From contig NC_088915.1 in NCBI RefSeq assembly GCF_963576675.1, positions 5,771,001-5,835,000 of the forward strand: DNA of 64,000 nt, read 5' to 3'. Of the stretch, positions 33,266-44,649 are shown one piece after another (position 1 is the stretch's first letter; each line of letters begins with the position of its first letter). The DNA is from Euphorbia lathyris. Its lineage: Eukaryota; Streptophyta; Magnoliopsida; Malpighiales; Euphorbiaceae. The translations under genes and the position numbers were made by a program. The notes below the pieces were generated by a model that worked only from the letters and a program-made list of their open reading frames with translations, had not been told where the DNA came from and did not search any database.

Positions 33266-34772
33266 TGTCACGTCCGTGTCTAAATTTCTAAAATTTATAT
33301 TTAGTAATTTGATGGTTTTATGTATAAATTAAAAGTTTAAGGTAATTTTTAAAAGATTATATAAAGATGGAGGACCAAACCAGATATTTTCCAAATTTGA
33401 GATATATATCTCAAAGTTCCAGAACATATACGGATCATCATCAACTTTCTTTTCTTTTCTTTTCTGTTTCTTTTTCTTTCATCTTTATCAAATCGTTCTT
33501 CGACCGTTTCTCCACCGTTTCTTTGATTTACGGATATTCGACCGTCCGAATCACTCGAAATTTAAAACATAGCATCCTTATGTATAGTTCTAAGTCCTAA
33601 CCGAAGAGTTTTTGAGTTTCGGAAGTGTTTGGAGGGGAAACGTCTTAGACAGAATTTAGAGGAGAATTGAACGGGAGTGTTTTCCCCAATTAATAGCAAA
33701 GGTAAGTAACTATCAACTATATTTTGAGTTTTATGTATATAGATATATATATAATCAAAGAATTTTCAGAAATTGATATTTTAGGGTTATGCAGGAATTT
33801 TGTAAAATTGGGGTTTTTCATGATTTTGCTTTTTATTGTGAAATTATGGTTCAAATGAAGCTATTGACTATGCTTCTATATTAATTTCAGATTTTACAGC
33901 TTTGGAATTTTTATTGATTAAGGATTGATATTTTGAATAATTGTGGTTATTTTTACAAAAGAGCTAATTGAAGAATGATTTATGGTTATGAAATAGTTTG
34001 AAATTTGATTGTGAAAGGAAATTTGAGCACATTATGATTTTATGATTTTATATCCATCTAGAGTTATCTGGATCGGTGGTTTTATATTTGAAGACCATGT
34101 TCAGTAAGGGACATGGCATGTGTACACAGTCTGAAGACCTATTGGGTATGGCAGCGAAGTGTTGGATAAGACCATATGGGATAGGCAATGTTAAGAGACG
34201 TCTCGACTATATATGTGGTTATGGATTGATACTTAAGGGGAGAAACTCGAGGATGGATACAATGTTTTAAGTTCATTTGGATTATGTTTTCGGTTATGAT
34301 TGATTTTGATATAAGGTTTTACGTTTGATTGGATACGAGTTGATTTGATAAAACACTTATTTGATTACAAGTTGGTTTGATAAAACGGTTATTTATTCAT
34401 GAACTAGTTTTGATAAAACATTATTTAATTGGATTCGTTTTGATAAAATGTTATATATATAATTATATAGTAGTAAAGTGAAATATACAGTTAACTGATT
34501 AGTGTGTTGATCAACGTATCAATTAATTAAGAGAACTACCTAAAATTGTTAGAACTAGGTGGCTTTGATTCTCGATTTAAAGATTGCAAGATGTTCGGGA
34601 TACGTAGGAAGCTTGATAGAATTATCAAGTCCAAGCCAAATAATTAAATAAATGTTAGGTAGTCTGAATAAATTTTGATCTATTAGAAAAGACGTTCGGG
34701 CTTTTAGACTGTTAGATGTTCATTATACTGTTTTCCGTTCATACCCGATGCCGTTTGGGGTCGGGTGTGACA
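33266..34772 (+). repeat. 5' LTR of the non-coding gypsy element
   Basis: TGTCACGTCC to GGGTGTGACA, 1507 bp. It lacks about 85 bp near 33303 that the 3' LTR and element A keep (the ggtgtgtgatttttattt tract). Confidence 0.9.
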
Positions 34773-34774
34773 TT

Positions 34775-34788
34775 TTGGTATCAGAGCC
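34775..34788 (+). promoter_or_regulatory. tRNA-iMet primer-binding site
   Basis: TTGGTATCAGAGCC directly follows the 5' LTR, giving plus orientation. Confidence 0.92.
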
Positions 34789-36937
34789 TAGGTTAAATTC
34801 TTCGGACCTAAGGTTGATAGTAATTGAGGAATATCGATATTTGGTGATAGCTAAGAAATAATCGATAGTAATTGAGGAATATGGATATTTGGTGAAAGCT
34901 AAGAAATAATTTGGAATTTTTCGAGGATTGAGTAACTAGCTAATGAGGGGTAGAAATGAGATTTGATGGTTAGTAAAATATTGGGTGTATGAAAATTTGT
35001 AAATTATTTGATATTTGGCGACATGAGTTACATATATGATCTTAAGTATGCCTTTGAGTTGATATTTGAGAGTTTACTAGTTAGCATACAACCATAGATA
35101 TATGAGATATGAGTAAACTATCACTTTGAGCTAGAGATAATAGAGAATTATCTATATAGGTGCTGCGGGTGAATCAGATTGGTATCTGAATATTATGATG
35201 CATTTTTCGACTAGATATAGGCTGAATCTGTCATAGAGTCCTAAATGAAAGTTCTTTATTTTTGTCTTCCGTTTCCAGGGGTTTTTGAATCGTCTTAATC
35301 GGACTTCGTATGAAGAAGTTAGGCTGGAAACGACATCTGTTGGTCTTTTTAGCTATCAACCGGAATTTGGTTTTTGTTTTGATTTTTATTTTTTTTCTCT
35401 TTATTTGAGAGACATTGCTACTGGTTTACATGATAAGTTGGTCTTCTTAGGAATATAGGAAATTGAGGAAATGATAAAGTGATCAATTGAAGATAATAGA
35501 TATGAGATTGAGAAAGATAAAATATGGAGGTTTCATTTAATGAGTTTCGAAGTTGATTAATAATTGGGAGATTATAACATGAATTTAGTGTATTATAGAA
35601 TCTTAAGTTGAATAAATGAGATCTGAAATTTAAATTACTGTTTTATTGGTGAACTTCATTGGGTTGAGGTTTAGAATTATTGAGAGTTATATAAATGATG
35701 TTTAGAGAGATATCGATGTTAGTGATCAATGAGAAGTAAAGTGGGAGAATCTATTAGAGTTCATGATTTGATTATTATTTTTTTTTTTTTGAAACAAGAT
35801 GAAATTCATTCCTTAAATCGAATCAGCAACAATAGTCTCCTGCAACCATACCGGAGCAGAAAAAGAAACTCATGATTTGATTATTAAGTATGAAAATTTG
35901 GTAAGTTTAAATAGTGTTTGAGGAAATAATGAAAATATGAATTTTGAGGATAAATTTTGCTGATCTTAAGCACAGTTTGATGTAGGAAATTAAGAGATAA
36001 TATACGAGAATATATATATGTTGATACTTGAAACTTTATACTGCATATATTGTTAATAGAAGTTATTTTTTTTAGTTGACGTTTGTGTGATTATGGTTTA
36101 AGTTTATATAAGGATCAAATTGAGTGTTTATAGGTCAAATAAGAAAATCGAATGATATTATTATATTTGTTATCCATATAGTTTGATGAGAAACATAAAT
36201 TTATTTGAAGTTATTAATGAGATGTAGGATGATGGGCATAAGAATGATCTATATTGATTTTTCTTATTGTAAGGATTTTATTATAGAGCTTTTACGAAAA
36301 TAAATAAGTCAATGTGATATTCACAGAGGAAATATATTATCAATATAAGGTTTATATTTGAGTGATGATGATGATTTTGGAGTTCATATTAATCATGATT
36401 GGACTGAAAAATTATAGATTTAAGTATTATTATGATGAAATATGATTATAGGTGTATGATGTTTATTGATTCGAATTATTTAAAGGTTAAGGAAAATATA
36501 ATATCGTACATATTAGTGGTTCAAACATGATTTTTTTTAAGTCTGTAGAACTTGGAGATAGGTGAAATATATTTGAGATATATGCAATTGATGGAATAAA
36601 TTGTGATTTAAATGTATTAAAGTGAGATTTGGTGTATGTTAGGAAAATATGAATATAAAGTGTATCATATCATATAAAATTGAATATATGATATTTGAAG
36701 TTTTATTGTGGATTTATTGGTGATGAAATTGACTAGGTTGAAATTTAGAGTTACTAAGAGTTATGTATAAATAATTGTTACAGTGATGTGGATATGGATA
36801 AATGATAGAGTTAATGGAAGGAAACATTAGAATTTGTGGTCTTATGATGATTATGAGGAATCATGGTTTCGAAAGGAAATTAAGATAGATTAGAGAATAT
36901 GAATTTCGAGGACGAAATTTCTTAAGGTGGGGAGAAT
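34789..36937 (+). other. Non-coding internal region of the gypsy element
   Basis: No gag, protease, reverse transcriptase or integrase motif is visible in any frame. It is AT-rich, with a 93 bp retroposed insert at 35777-35869. Confidence 0.8.
35777..35869 (-). mobile_element. Short poly(A) retroposon (LINE-type 3' end)
   Basis: A 93 bp insert with a poly(A) tail (minus strand) is flanked by a perfect 16 bp duplication, TCATGATTTGATTATT (35761-35776, 35870-35885). A long duplication plus poly(A) indicates target-primed reverse transcription, probably a severely 5'-truncated LINE. Confidence 0.85.
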
Positions 36938-38449
36938 TTTCACGTCCGTGTCTAAATTTATAAAATTTATATTTAGATATTAATATATATTATAATTATT
37001 GGGTGTGTGATTTTTATTTGGTGTTATAGGAAAAGTTTGGAGTTAATTTGATGGTTTTATGTATAAATTAAAAGTTTAAGGTAATTTTTAAAAGATTATA
37101 TAAAGATAGAGGACCAAACCAGATATTTTCTAAATTTGAGATATATATCTCAAAGTTCTAGAACATATACGGATCATCATCAACTTTCTTTTCCTTTCTT
37201 TTCTGTTTCTTTTTCTTTCATCTTTATCAAATCGTTCTTCGACCGTTTTTCCATCGTTTCTTTGATTTACCGATATTCGACCGTCCGAATCACTTGAAAT
37301 TTAAAACATAGCATCCTTATGTATAGTTCTAAGTCCTAACCGAAGAGTTTTTGAGTTTCGAAAGTGTTTGGAGGGGAAACGTCTTAGACAAAATTTAGAG
37401 AAGAATTGAACGAGAGTGTTTTCTCCAATTAATAGCAAAGGTAAGTAACTATCAACTATATTTTAGGGTTATGCAGGAATTTTGTAAAATTGGGGTTTTT
37501 CATGATTTTGCTTTTTATTGTGAAATTATGGTTCAAATGAAGCTATTGACTATGCTTCTATATGAATTTCAGATTTTACAACTTTGAAATTTTTATTGAT
37601 TAAGGATTGATATTTTGAATAATTGTGGTTATTTTTACAAAAGAGCTAATTGAAGAATGATTTATGGTTATGAAATAGTTTGGAATTTGATTGTGAAAGG
37701 AAATTTGAGCATGTTATGATTTTATGATTTTATATCCATCTAGAGTTATCTGGATCGGTGGTTTTATATTTGAAGACCATGTTCAGTGAGGGACATGGCA
37801 TGTGTACACAGTCTGAAGACCTATTGGGTATGGCAGCGAAGTGTTGGGTAAGACCATATGGGATAGGCAATGTTAAGAGACGTCTTGACTATATATGTGG
37901 TTATGGATTGATACTTAAGGGGAGAAATTCGAGGATGGATACAATGTTTTAAGTTCATTTGGATTATGTTTTCGGTTATGATTGATTTTGATATAAGGTT
38001 TTACGTTTGATTGGATACGAGTTGATTTGATAAAACACTTATTTGATTACAAGTTGGTTTGATAAAACGGTTATTTGTTCATGAACTAGTTTTGATAAAA
38101 CATTGTTTAATTGGATTCTTTTTGATAAAATGTTAAATATATATATAGTAGTAAAGTGAAATATACAGTTAACTGATTAGTGTGTTGATCAACGTATCAA
38201 TTAATTAAGAGAACTACCTAAAATTGTTAGAACTACGTGGCTTTGATTCCCGATTTAAAGATTGCAATATGTTCGGGATACATAGGAAGCTTGATAGAAT
38301 TATCAAGTCCAAGCCAAATAATTAAATAAATGTTAGGTAGTCCGAATAAATTTTGATCTATTAGAAAAGACGTTCGGCTTTTAGAATGTTAGATGTTTGT
38401 TATCCTGTTTTCCGTTCATACCCGATGCCGTTTGGGGTCGGGTGTGACA
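36938..38449 (+). repeat. 3' LTR of the non-coding gypsy element
   Basis: 1512 bp. Its first dinucleotide is TT instead of TG. It lacks about 66 bp near 37460 that the 5' LTR and element A keep (the gtatatagatatatatataa tract). Confidence 0.9.
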
Positions 38450-38454
38450 AAACA

Positions 38455-38872
38455 TATGTCTAATGAACATTTGTACATATTCCTGAATCAGTTCTACTTC
38501 CTAAGCAGAACATAAAACAAGCCAACATGCTTCATATATAGACACATAACATACTAAATGCCTAATGAACATTAATAGCAATGCACATACATATTCCAGT
38601 TCTACTTCCTAAACAGAATATAAAACAAGCCAACATGCTTCATATATAGATACATAACACATAACATGCTAAATTGACATGAAACATATGTCTCATCAGC
38701 ATAACTCATGTTAAAATAGAAAGGCATCAGGCAAGTTCATCATTTTCAGCTTTAAGAGTATGCATGATCAGCTACCTTCCTAAACAGAATATCAAGTAGA
38801 CAACTTATTCGTGCATGTTTATTAATAGTATGTCTGTAGTGATATGAAACATATGTATATTCAAGTGACACA
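38455..38872. repeat. CACTA repeat tract between the two nested elements
   Basis: Repeated phrases ttcctaaacagaatat, aaaacaagccaacatgcttc and acataacatgctaaat. No gene. Confidence 0.7.
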
Positions 38873-39353
38873 TGATAACATTGAGATATTATCCCGAGGA
38901 CCAAAAGGGATATTCACCTAAAGAACGCCGCGTATTGATCCTCCAAAGAGATCCGACTGGCGGATCACCAAGGTCCCATCAAAAGAGACCCGCCAGCGAA
39001 CCTATGAGGCGAATCTCCTTGAACACTCATTCGCCATTAGAACGGCTGGGCCGACCCGGCCATAAAGACCATTAATGAGCTATCAATTAGCTAACCGCCG
39101 GCTTAAAGGTAACTTGTAACCGCCATTAATAGAACATTAATGGAGACTTTCTAGTTACTGAAAGTTACAACTTTCTAGCTATATATAGCCCACGTCTCAG
39201 GCTATCAAGGTACACATTCATTCTTACCCTTTGTCAATTCAGTTTTCCCTCTTGTTCTTCCTTACTGACTTTGGCATCGGAGCTTCCCCCTGTCGAACCC
39301 AACGACGCCCCCACAGGGACGGAAGTTGATCAGAATTTCTCCGCGTGTCATCA
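38873..39353 (+). repeat. Left LTR of the Tat-like element
   Basis: TGATAACATTGAG to GTGTCATCA. A TATATATAG box (39180-39188) lies about 165 bp before the LTR end, as expected for U3-R in plus orientation. The motif is partly palindromic. Confidence 0.93.
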
Positions 39354-40187
39354 ATTGGTGCGGTGATCGTGGAGGTTCCACGTGCGTGGCAATATGTTCC
39401 CCTCCATGTCTTGAATCTTAAATGTGGCGAACCCAATCTTGTCCACTATTTGGTATGGACCCGTCCAGGTGAGCCCTAGCTTGCCCTTTCCTTTTCGAGA
39501 CTGGATTTTGTCGGCTTTGCGGAGCACGAGATCTCCCACATTCAGTTCTACAAGTTTGGCGTTTTTGTCATGATAAGCAGTGATCTGCTGCTTGTATGCC
39601 GCCATACGTACATCAGCCTGGTCTCTTCGATCCTCCACTTGATCAAGACTTTCTTTTAATCTGCGGTTGTTGTCCTCCTCGCAATAGAATGCAACTCTAT
39701 CACTTGGGACCAGTATTTCAACTGGGATTACAACTTCTACACCATGAGAGAGGGCGAATGGTGTTTCTCCTGTGGCCGTTCTAGGAGTGGTGCGATACGC
39801 CCATAAGACGCTCGTCAACTGATCCGCCCACTTCTTATCATGCTCCCCCAATCTCTTCTTTATTCCTTTTACGATCGTCCGATTCGTAAGTTCAGCCATA
39901 CCGTTGGATTGAGGATAATAAACGGAGGCGAATCTGTTCAAAATGCCCAATTTCTCACAGAAAGTTTTGAACTCGCCGCAGTTGAACTGCATTCCATTAT
40001 CAGTGATGATTGTGTGAGGTACGCCATATCTCCCCACGATATTGTCTTTAACAAATTCCACCATTCGTTCAGCAGTGATGGAGGAGACAGCTTCGGCTTC
40101 TACCCACTTGGTGAAGTGATCTACTGCCACTACCACATACCTTCTTTGTCTACGATTAGGAGGAAATGGTCCAACGATGTCAATTCC
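39351..40187 (-). pseudogene. Gypsy integrase, Tat-like element
   Basis: It has DHFTKWVEAEAV, ITDNGMQFNCGEF and the Glu-containing NGMAELTNRTI segment as the D,D,E core. The C-terminal GPYQIVDKIGFATFKI fold and LPRTWNLHD follow. The normally conserved C-terminus after WN is replaced by residues encoded by the primer site, ending in a TGA that overlaps the LTR. A TAG near 40188 separates it from the upstream domain. Confidence 0.9.
39354..39372 (+). promoter_or_regulatory. Putative primer-binding site
   Basis: ATTGGTGCGGTGATCGTGG follows the LTR. Tat-lineage elements commonly have ATTGGYGCC-type primer sites here. The complementary tRNA was not identified. Confidence 0.55.
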
Positions 40188-41099
40188 CTAGAGGGAAAAG
40201 GGTCGCCCTTCAATGATGGGCCTCTGGAGATGTTTGGCAGTGTGTGATTCATTCGCATGAATCTGACAACTATGGCAAGATTCCACCAATTTTTGTGCAT
40301 CAAGCTCGGCAGTGGGCCAATAAAATCCTGCTAACCTAGATTTCTTTAAGATGGAGGCGGATGCCTCATGAGCCCCACATGATCCCTCGTGCAGCTCCTT
40401 GAGGACTTGTTGTCCCTCTTCTGGTAGAATACATTTTAACCAAGGATGGCTAAAAGACTTTTTGTGGAGGCAATCGTTGATTATGGAGAAATAGGCCGCT
40501 TTCCTGACGATCCGTCGAGCCTCCTCTTTATCGATGGGTAGAGCTCCATTTGACAAATACTGGCGAATGACTGTTCGCCAATCATCCTCTACTGTTGTGA
40601 GTAGGGATACTTCTTCGGAGGCGAAGGCCGGAGCAGCTTTAACCTCGAATGGACATTGCGGATCTGTCCAGTTCTCTTCGCTGGAAGACATTTTTGCTAG
40701 GTGATCTGCTTCGGTGTTTGATCCTCGGGGCACATGGATCAATTCCCATTTAGTTTCTTTAGCTTCGAGGTGATCCAGCAATTTTTTAACCTCGGCCACG
40801 TATTTGGCCAAAACATCATCCTTTACTTCGTAATTTTTGATCACTTGATTGACCATCAACTTGGAGTCACTATAGATCACGATCCGCTCGGGAGTGATTT
40901 CTTTTAGCAGGCGCAACCCCAATATTAGAGCCTCATATTCTGCGGCATTGTTGGTTGCATGGAAATCCAACTTTGCTGCGTACCGCAGTTTTATGTATTG
41001 GGGGCCTTTGATCACAATACCTATACCAGCTCCATCTGCTGAGGAAGCTCCATCCGTGTACATCGTCCACTCCTCTACTAGAGATTTAGGGAGATTCAC
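40188..41099 (-). pseudogene. Archaeal-type RNase H and integrase zinc finger
   Basis: The frame reads WTMYTDGASSADGAGIGIV, then NNAAEYEALILGL and IYSDSKLMVNQV, the second RNase H typical of the Tat lineage. An H2C2 finger follows (HEGSCGAHEA...CHSCQIHA) at the integrase start. Stops at about 41100 and 40188 bound it. Confidence 0.9.
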
Positions 41100-41102
41100 C
41101 CC

Positions 41103-42315
41103 TTATTCGATGAATTCATTCACAAAGTCTGCCAAGACCTGACTCTTCAAGGCGAACCTGCTCTCATATCGCACATCAAACTCTCCCAGGCGAATTGCCC
41201 ATTCCATCAATCTCCCCGAAGTGTCCGGCTTTTGCAATACTTTACTCATAGGTATATTCGTGCGAACTATGACAGTGTGGGCCTGGAAGTATGGCCTAAG
41301 GCGGATTGCCGTGGTGACAACGGCCAGAGCCATTTTATCAAGTTTAGAATACCTAGTTTCAGCATCCTTCAATACTTTGCTTACGTAATAGATTGGATAT
41401 TGCTGGCCATCCTCTTCTCTTATCATGACTGTGCATACAGCTTTATCTGTAACCGAGACATACATGTAGAGATTCTCACCTTTTAGGGGTCGGCACATCA
41501 TGGGCGGTTCTGAGAGAAACCGTTTGATTCCTTCGAAAGCCTTTTCACAATCCTCATTCCACTCGAATGCCTTTTGCTTCTTGATGACCTCATAAAAGGG
41601 CTGACACCTACGACGTTGCTTCTCGAAAGCCTTTTCACAATCCTCACAACCCAGAGATAAACCTGCCCAAGGCTACGATCCGCCCGTTAAGGCGTTGCAC
41701 TTCCCTGATGTTCCGCGGTGCTTGCATTTCCAGAACAGCCTTAACCTTGTCAGGATTTGGGCTCACTCCTTTCTCACTAATCATGAATCCCAAGAACTTT
41801 CCATACGTCGCGCAAAAGGTACATTTTTCTGGGTTCAGCTTAATATTGTGTCGGAGTACGGCCAGTACCTCCCTTACATCATCTGCATGTTTTTCCACAG
41901 TGGTGCTTTTGATGATCATATCATCCACATAGATAGAATAGTTATCACCTTTTCTTTCCGCGAATATTTTGTTCATCATCCGTTGATAGGTGGCACCTGC
42001 GTTCTTAAGCCCAAAGGGCATGACCTTGAAGCAATAAGTGGCTTGGTGAGTCACGAACGAGGTCTTGATTCTATCTGAAGGCTCCATGGGGATTTGATGA
42101 TAACTCGACTTTACGTCTGTAAAGGAGTACATAGCATGTCCGGCGGTTCCATCTACGAGTATGTCAATACATGGCAAAGGATAGTTGTCTTTGGGACAAG
42201 CCTTGTTGAGATCCGTAAAGTCAATACACATGCGGTAGGATCCGCCTACTTTCTTCACCAGAACGACGTTCGCCAACCATTGTGTATAAAGTACCTCTTC
42301 AATGGAGTCCGCCCA
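41103..42315 (-). pseudogene. Gypsy reverse transcriptase and RNase H, Tat-like element
   Basis: RT blocks are RMCIDFTDLNKACPKD, the FKVMPFGLKNAGATYQR stretch and catalytic IYVDDMI. The RNase H region follows (YYVSKVLKDAETRYSKLDKM). A 27 bp duplication (cgaaagccttttcacaatcc near 41535 and 41625) shifts the frame between the two halves. A TAG at about 42316 precedes the domain. Confidence 0.9.
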
Positions 42316-43275
42316 TTAGAGCTTGGTGATCTCTTCCTCTATCACCTTCTGCCTTTTGAGGCCATGGTTTCTCCGTTTCTGAGCTACGGGAACTGCATCT
42401 TTGTCGATGTTAAGTTTGTGAGTGATCACGTCCGGACTGATCCCTGGGAGGATCTCATCTTTCCATGCAAAGACGTCTTCCGCTTCATGGAGAACCTTGG
42501 TGATTGCTTCTTTAACTTCACCTTTGAGCCCTTTAGCCATTCGCACCTGCTTCTCATCCGCCATAAGGTACATTTCTGTCTCGCCCAGGGCCATTGTGAC
42601 GAGCTCCTCTTCATCTTCGTCCTTAGATTGGGGGCAAATCATTAGTGATGCGGAATACGTCTCCTGAGCCACCTTTTGGCTCCCTCTGATCATTACACCT
42701 CCCTTGGCCGTGGGGATGTAAAGAGTTAAGTGGCGTATGGAGATAAGGGCTGCTGCTTCGGAGAGAAAGGGTCGTCCAAGGATAATATTGTAGGCCAACT
42801 GACCATCCAAGATAGAAAATTCCAGATCGCCTTTCCAGACCTGATCCTCATCTGCTAACTCACAATCCAATGTTACCTGGCCTTTTGTCTGGATGGTATG
42901 TCCTGTCACTCCCAGGATATCCACTACGGTTGGTTCTACTTGGATTGGATCAACCAGGAGTTTGGCGAAAGCTCCTTTTGTGATGACATTGCACGAGCTC
43001 CCAGTATCGATCATTACTCTTTTCATCTCCCAGCCTTCCACCATCATAGTAATGACCAAGGAATCTACATGAGGAGAGATCTCTGGACCTACGTCTGCAA
43101 AGGGGCGATTCAACGATGTCCTGTCAAGAGCAGTGGTCTTTGCCTTTTTCAGTACTGGTTGGTACCCAGGTCCGCCTGCTATGACATTGATGGTCCCCTT
43201 TCCTTTCTTCTTTGGGTCATCCCTGGATCTATCACCATCTCCCTTCTTGCCATCATTTTGGATGAACCGATCCAA
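42316..43275 (-). pseudogene. Gypsy aspartic protease region, Tat-like element
   Basis: It contains MIDTGSSCNVI, the retropepsin active site, then a strand-rich domain with YNIILGRPFLS. A linker leads into the reverse transcriptase entry (HKLNIDKDAVPVAQKRR). The frame is open for 319 codons. Confidence 0.9.
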
Positions 43276-43310
43276 TTTTCCCCTCTCAATGACACACTCT
43301 ATTTCCCGAG

Positions 43311-44620
43311 CTAACTCCCAGTATGCATCTGTGTCGTGACCATTTTTCCTGTGATATTTACAATAATTTTTAGGATTTGTACCAGTATTGGTGTACTCCC
43401 CCCCTTTTGGTTCGGGGTATTAAATGCTCCGTTTCTGTTGACTGTTCTCGATCCACATAAGCACTTCACTTTTAGAAGCATTGAGAGGTGTGAAGGAGGT
43501 GAAAAATGCCGATTTGTTCTTAGAACCCCTTCGCCGGCTTCTAGAGGAGGAATCCTGGTGCTTGTCCTTTTCTCTATCCCGATGGCGAGATTCGCCTTTG
43601 TCTCTTCTAGGCGAAGATGATGATTCACGGCGAATGTCATCTACCTCCATAAAGTCTTTGCAGCGCTCCATCAATTCTGCCATGCTGCTGGGCTTCTTTC
43701 GAATTAGATCCTCCTGTAGACTCTTGCAAGTGGTGTTTTTTACCAGAGATTCCACTGCCATGGAGATATCCACATCAACAATTTGTATACCCAATTTGTT
43801 GAAAGAGTTTACATACTCTCGAAGGGATTCGTTCGCCTTCTGCTTTAATTCAAAAAGCTTCCTTGACTTGACCATTGGAGGGAGCTTGATCGTTACCCCC
43901 TCCAGAGCGTCCTGAAGGAATGTGCCCTTCATTTCCTTGGTGTGGTGGTGGCGGTGGCCCCTTCGAACGGGGTGTCTCTACTGGCCTTTTGCTCTGTCTA
44001 CGTCCAGTAGACGGGGGTGATCTGCTTTTGCGGGAGGATCTCGGTCTTCGGGGCGAAGGTGATTCGAACCGCCTACTATTCTCTTTTTTACGCTTTTTGT
44101 GTTTTTGCCCTTCTCATCCACCCAAGGAGAGATTTGACCGTGGTCGCCTTGGGATATTTGATCCGCCTAGATTGATCCCATGGCTTGCAGATCCGCCAGG
44201 AAGAGTTTGATCGCTCCTTTGACTTCCTCCTGCGCCAGCAGGGAATAATTCCCGATTGATCGGTCGTTCTCCAAACGCCGCCGTGGTAGTTACCATGGAT
44301 TCTATATTGTGGGCTTGAAGAAATGAAGAATTGTGGGCGTTTGGTCCTAGAGTCATCTGGGGCCAAGAAGATGTCGTAGATGTAGGCGCCAAGCTCCAAA
44401 ACGGAGGAATGGTCATGAACGACCGTAGGCGATCACCTGTTTCAGGGCCAAACTTTTCCCCTATTGCTTCTGCACACATGGTGATGAATGCATCCGGGGT
44501 CATACTGCTTTCAGCTTGTGTTTTTGGATCAGTGCGCCCAGCACTAGTTATTGGTTGACTCGATGGTGTTATTAATGGTGTTTCAACCCCTGAGGAGGGG
44601 TTCTGCTCTCCATTTGTCAT
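43311..44620 (-). pseudogene. Gypsy gag, Tat-like element
   Basis: The first frame starts at ATG (44620), with a Pro/Ser/Thr-rich N-terminus. The Retrotrans_gag-like core lies at 43932-43420 (KQKANESLREYVNSFNKLG and LMERCKDFMEVDD) with an Arg/Ser-rich tail. The frames shift near 44100 and 43420, so no complete gag is made. Confidence 0.8.
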
Positions 44621-44642
44621 ATTCTTTCTAACATGAATGGAA

Positions 44643-44649
44643 ACCCTTT
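44643..44649 (-). terminator. AATAAA-type polyadenylation signal
   Basis: The minus strand reads CAAATAAAGGG right after the stop of the spliced ORF, about 25 bases before gag begins. Confidence 0.45.

Larger units (their letters stand above)
33266..38449 (+). mobile_element. Non-coding gypsy LTR element with intact target duplication
   Basis: Two LTRs (33266-34772 and 36938-38449) flank 2.17 kb with no retroviral ORF. AAACA flanks both ends (33261-33265, 38450-38454). A Met-tRNA primer site follows the 5' LTR. GGTGGGGAGAAT precedes the 3' LTR as PPT, after a remnant of pol-end sequence (gaatttcgaggacgaaattt). It is thus a non-autonomous (LARD-like or deleted) chromovirus-type element, same family as element A, needing proteins in trans. 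Confidence 0.92.

Noticed and set aside
44088..44399. Alternative gag-frame ORF overlapping 44114-44620
   Set aside because: It is a shifted-frame shadow over the gag frameshift region.
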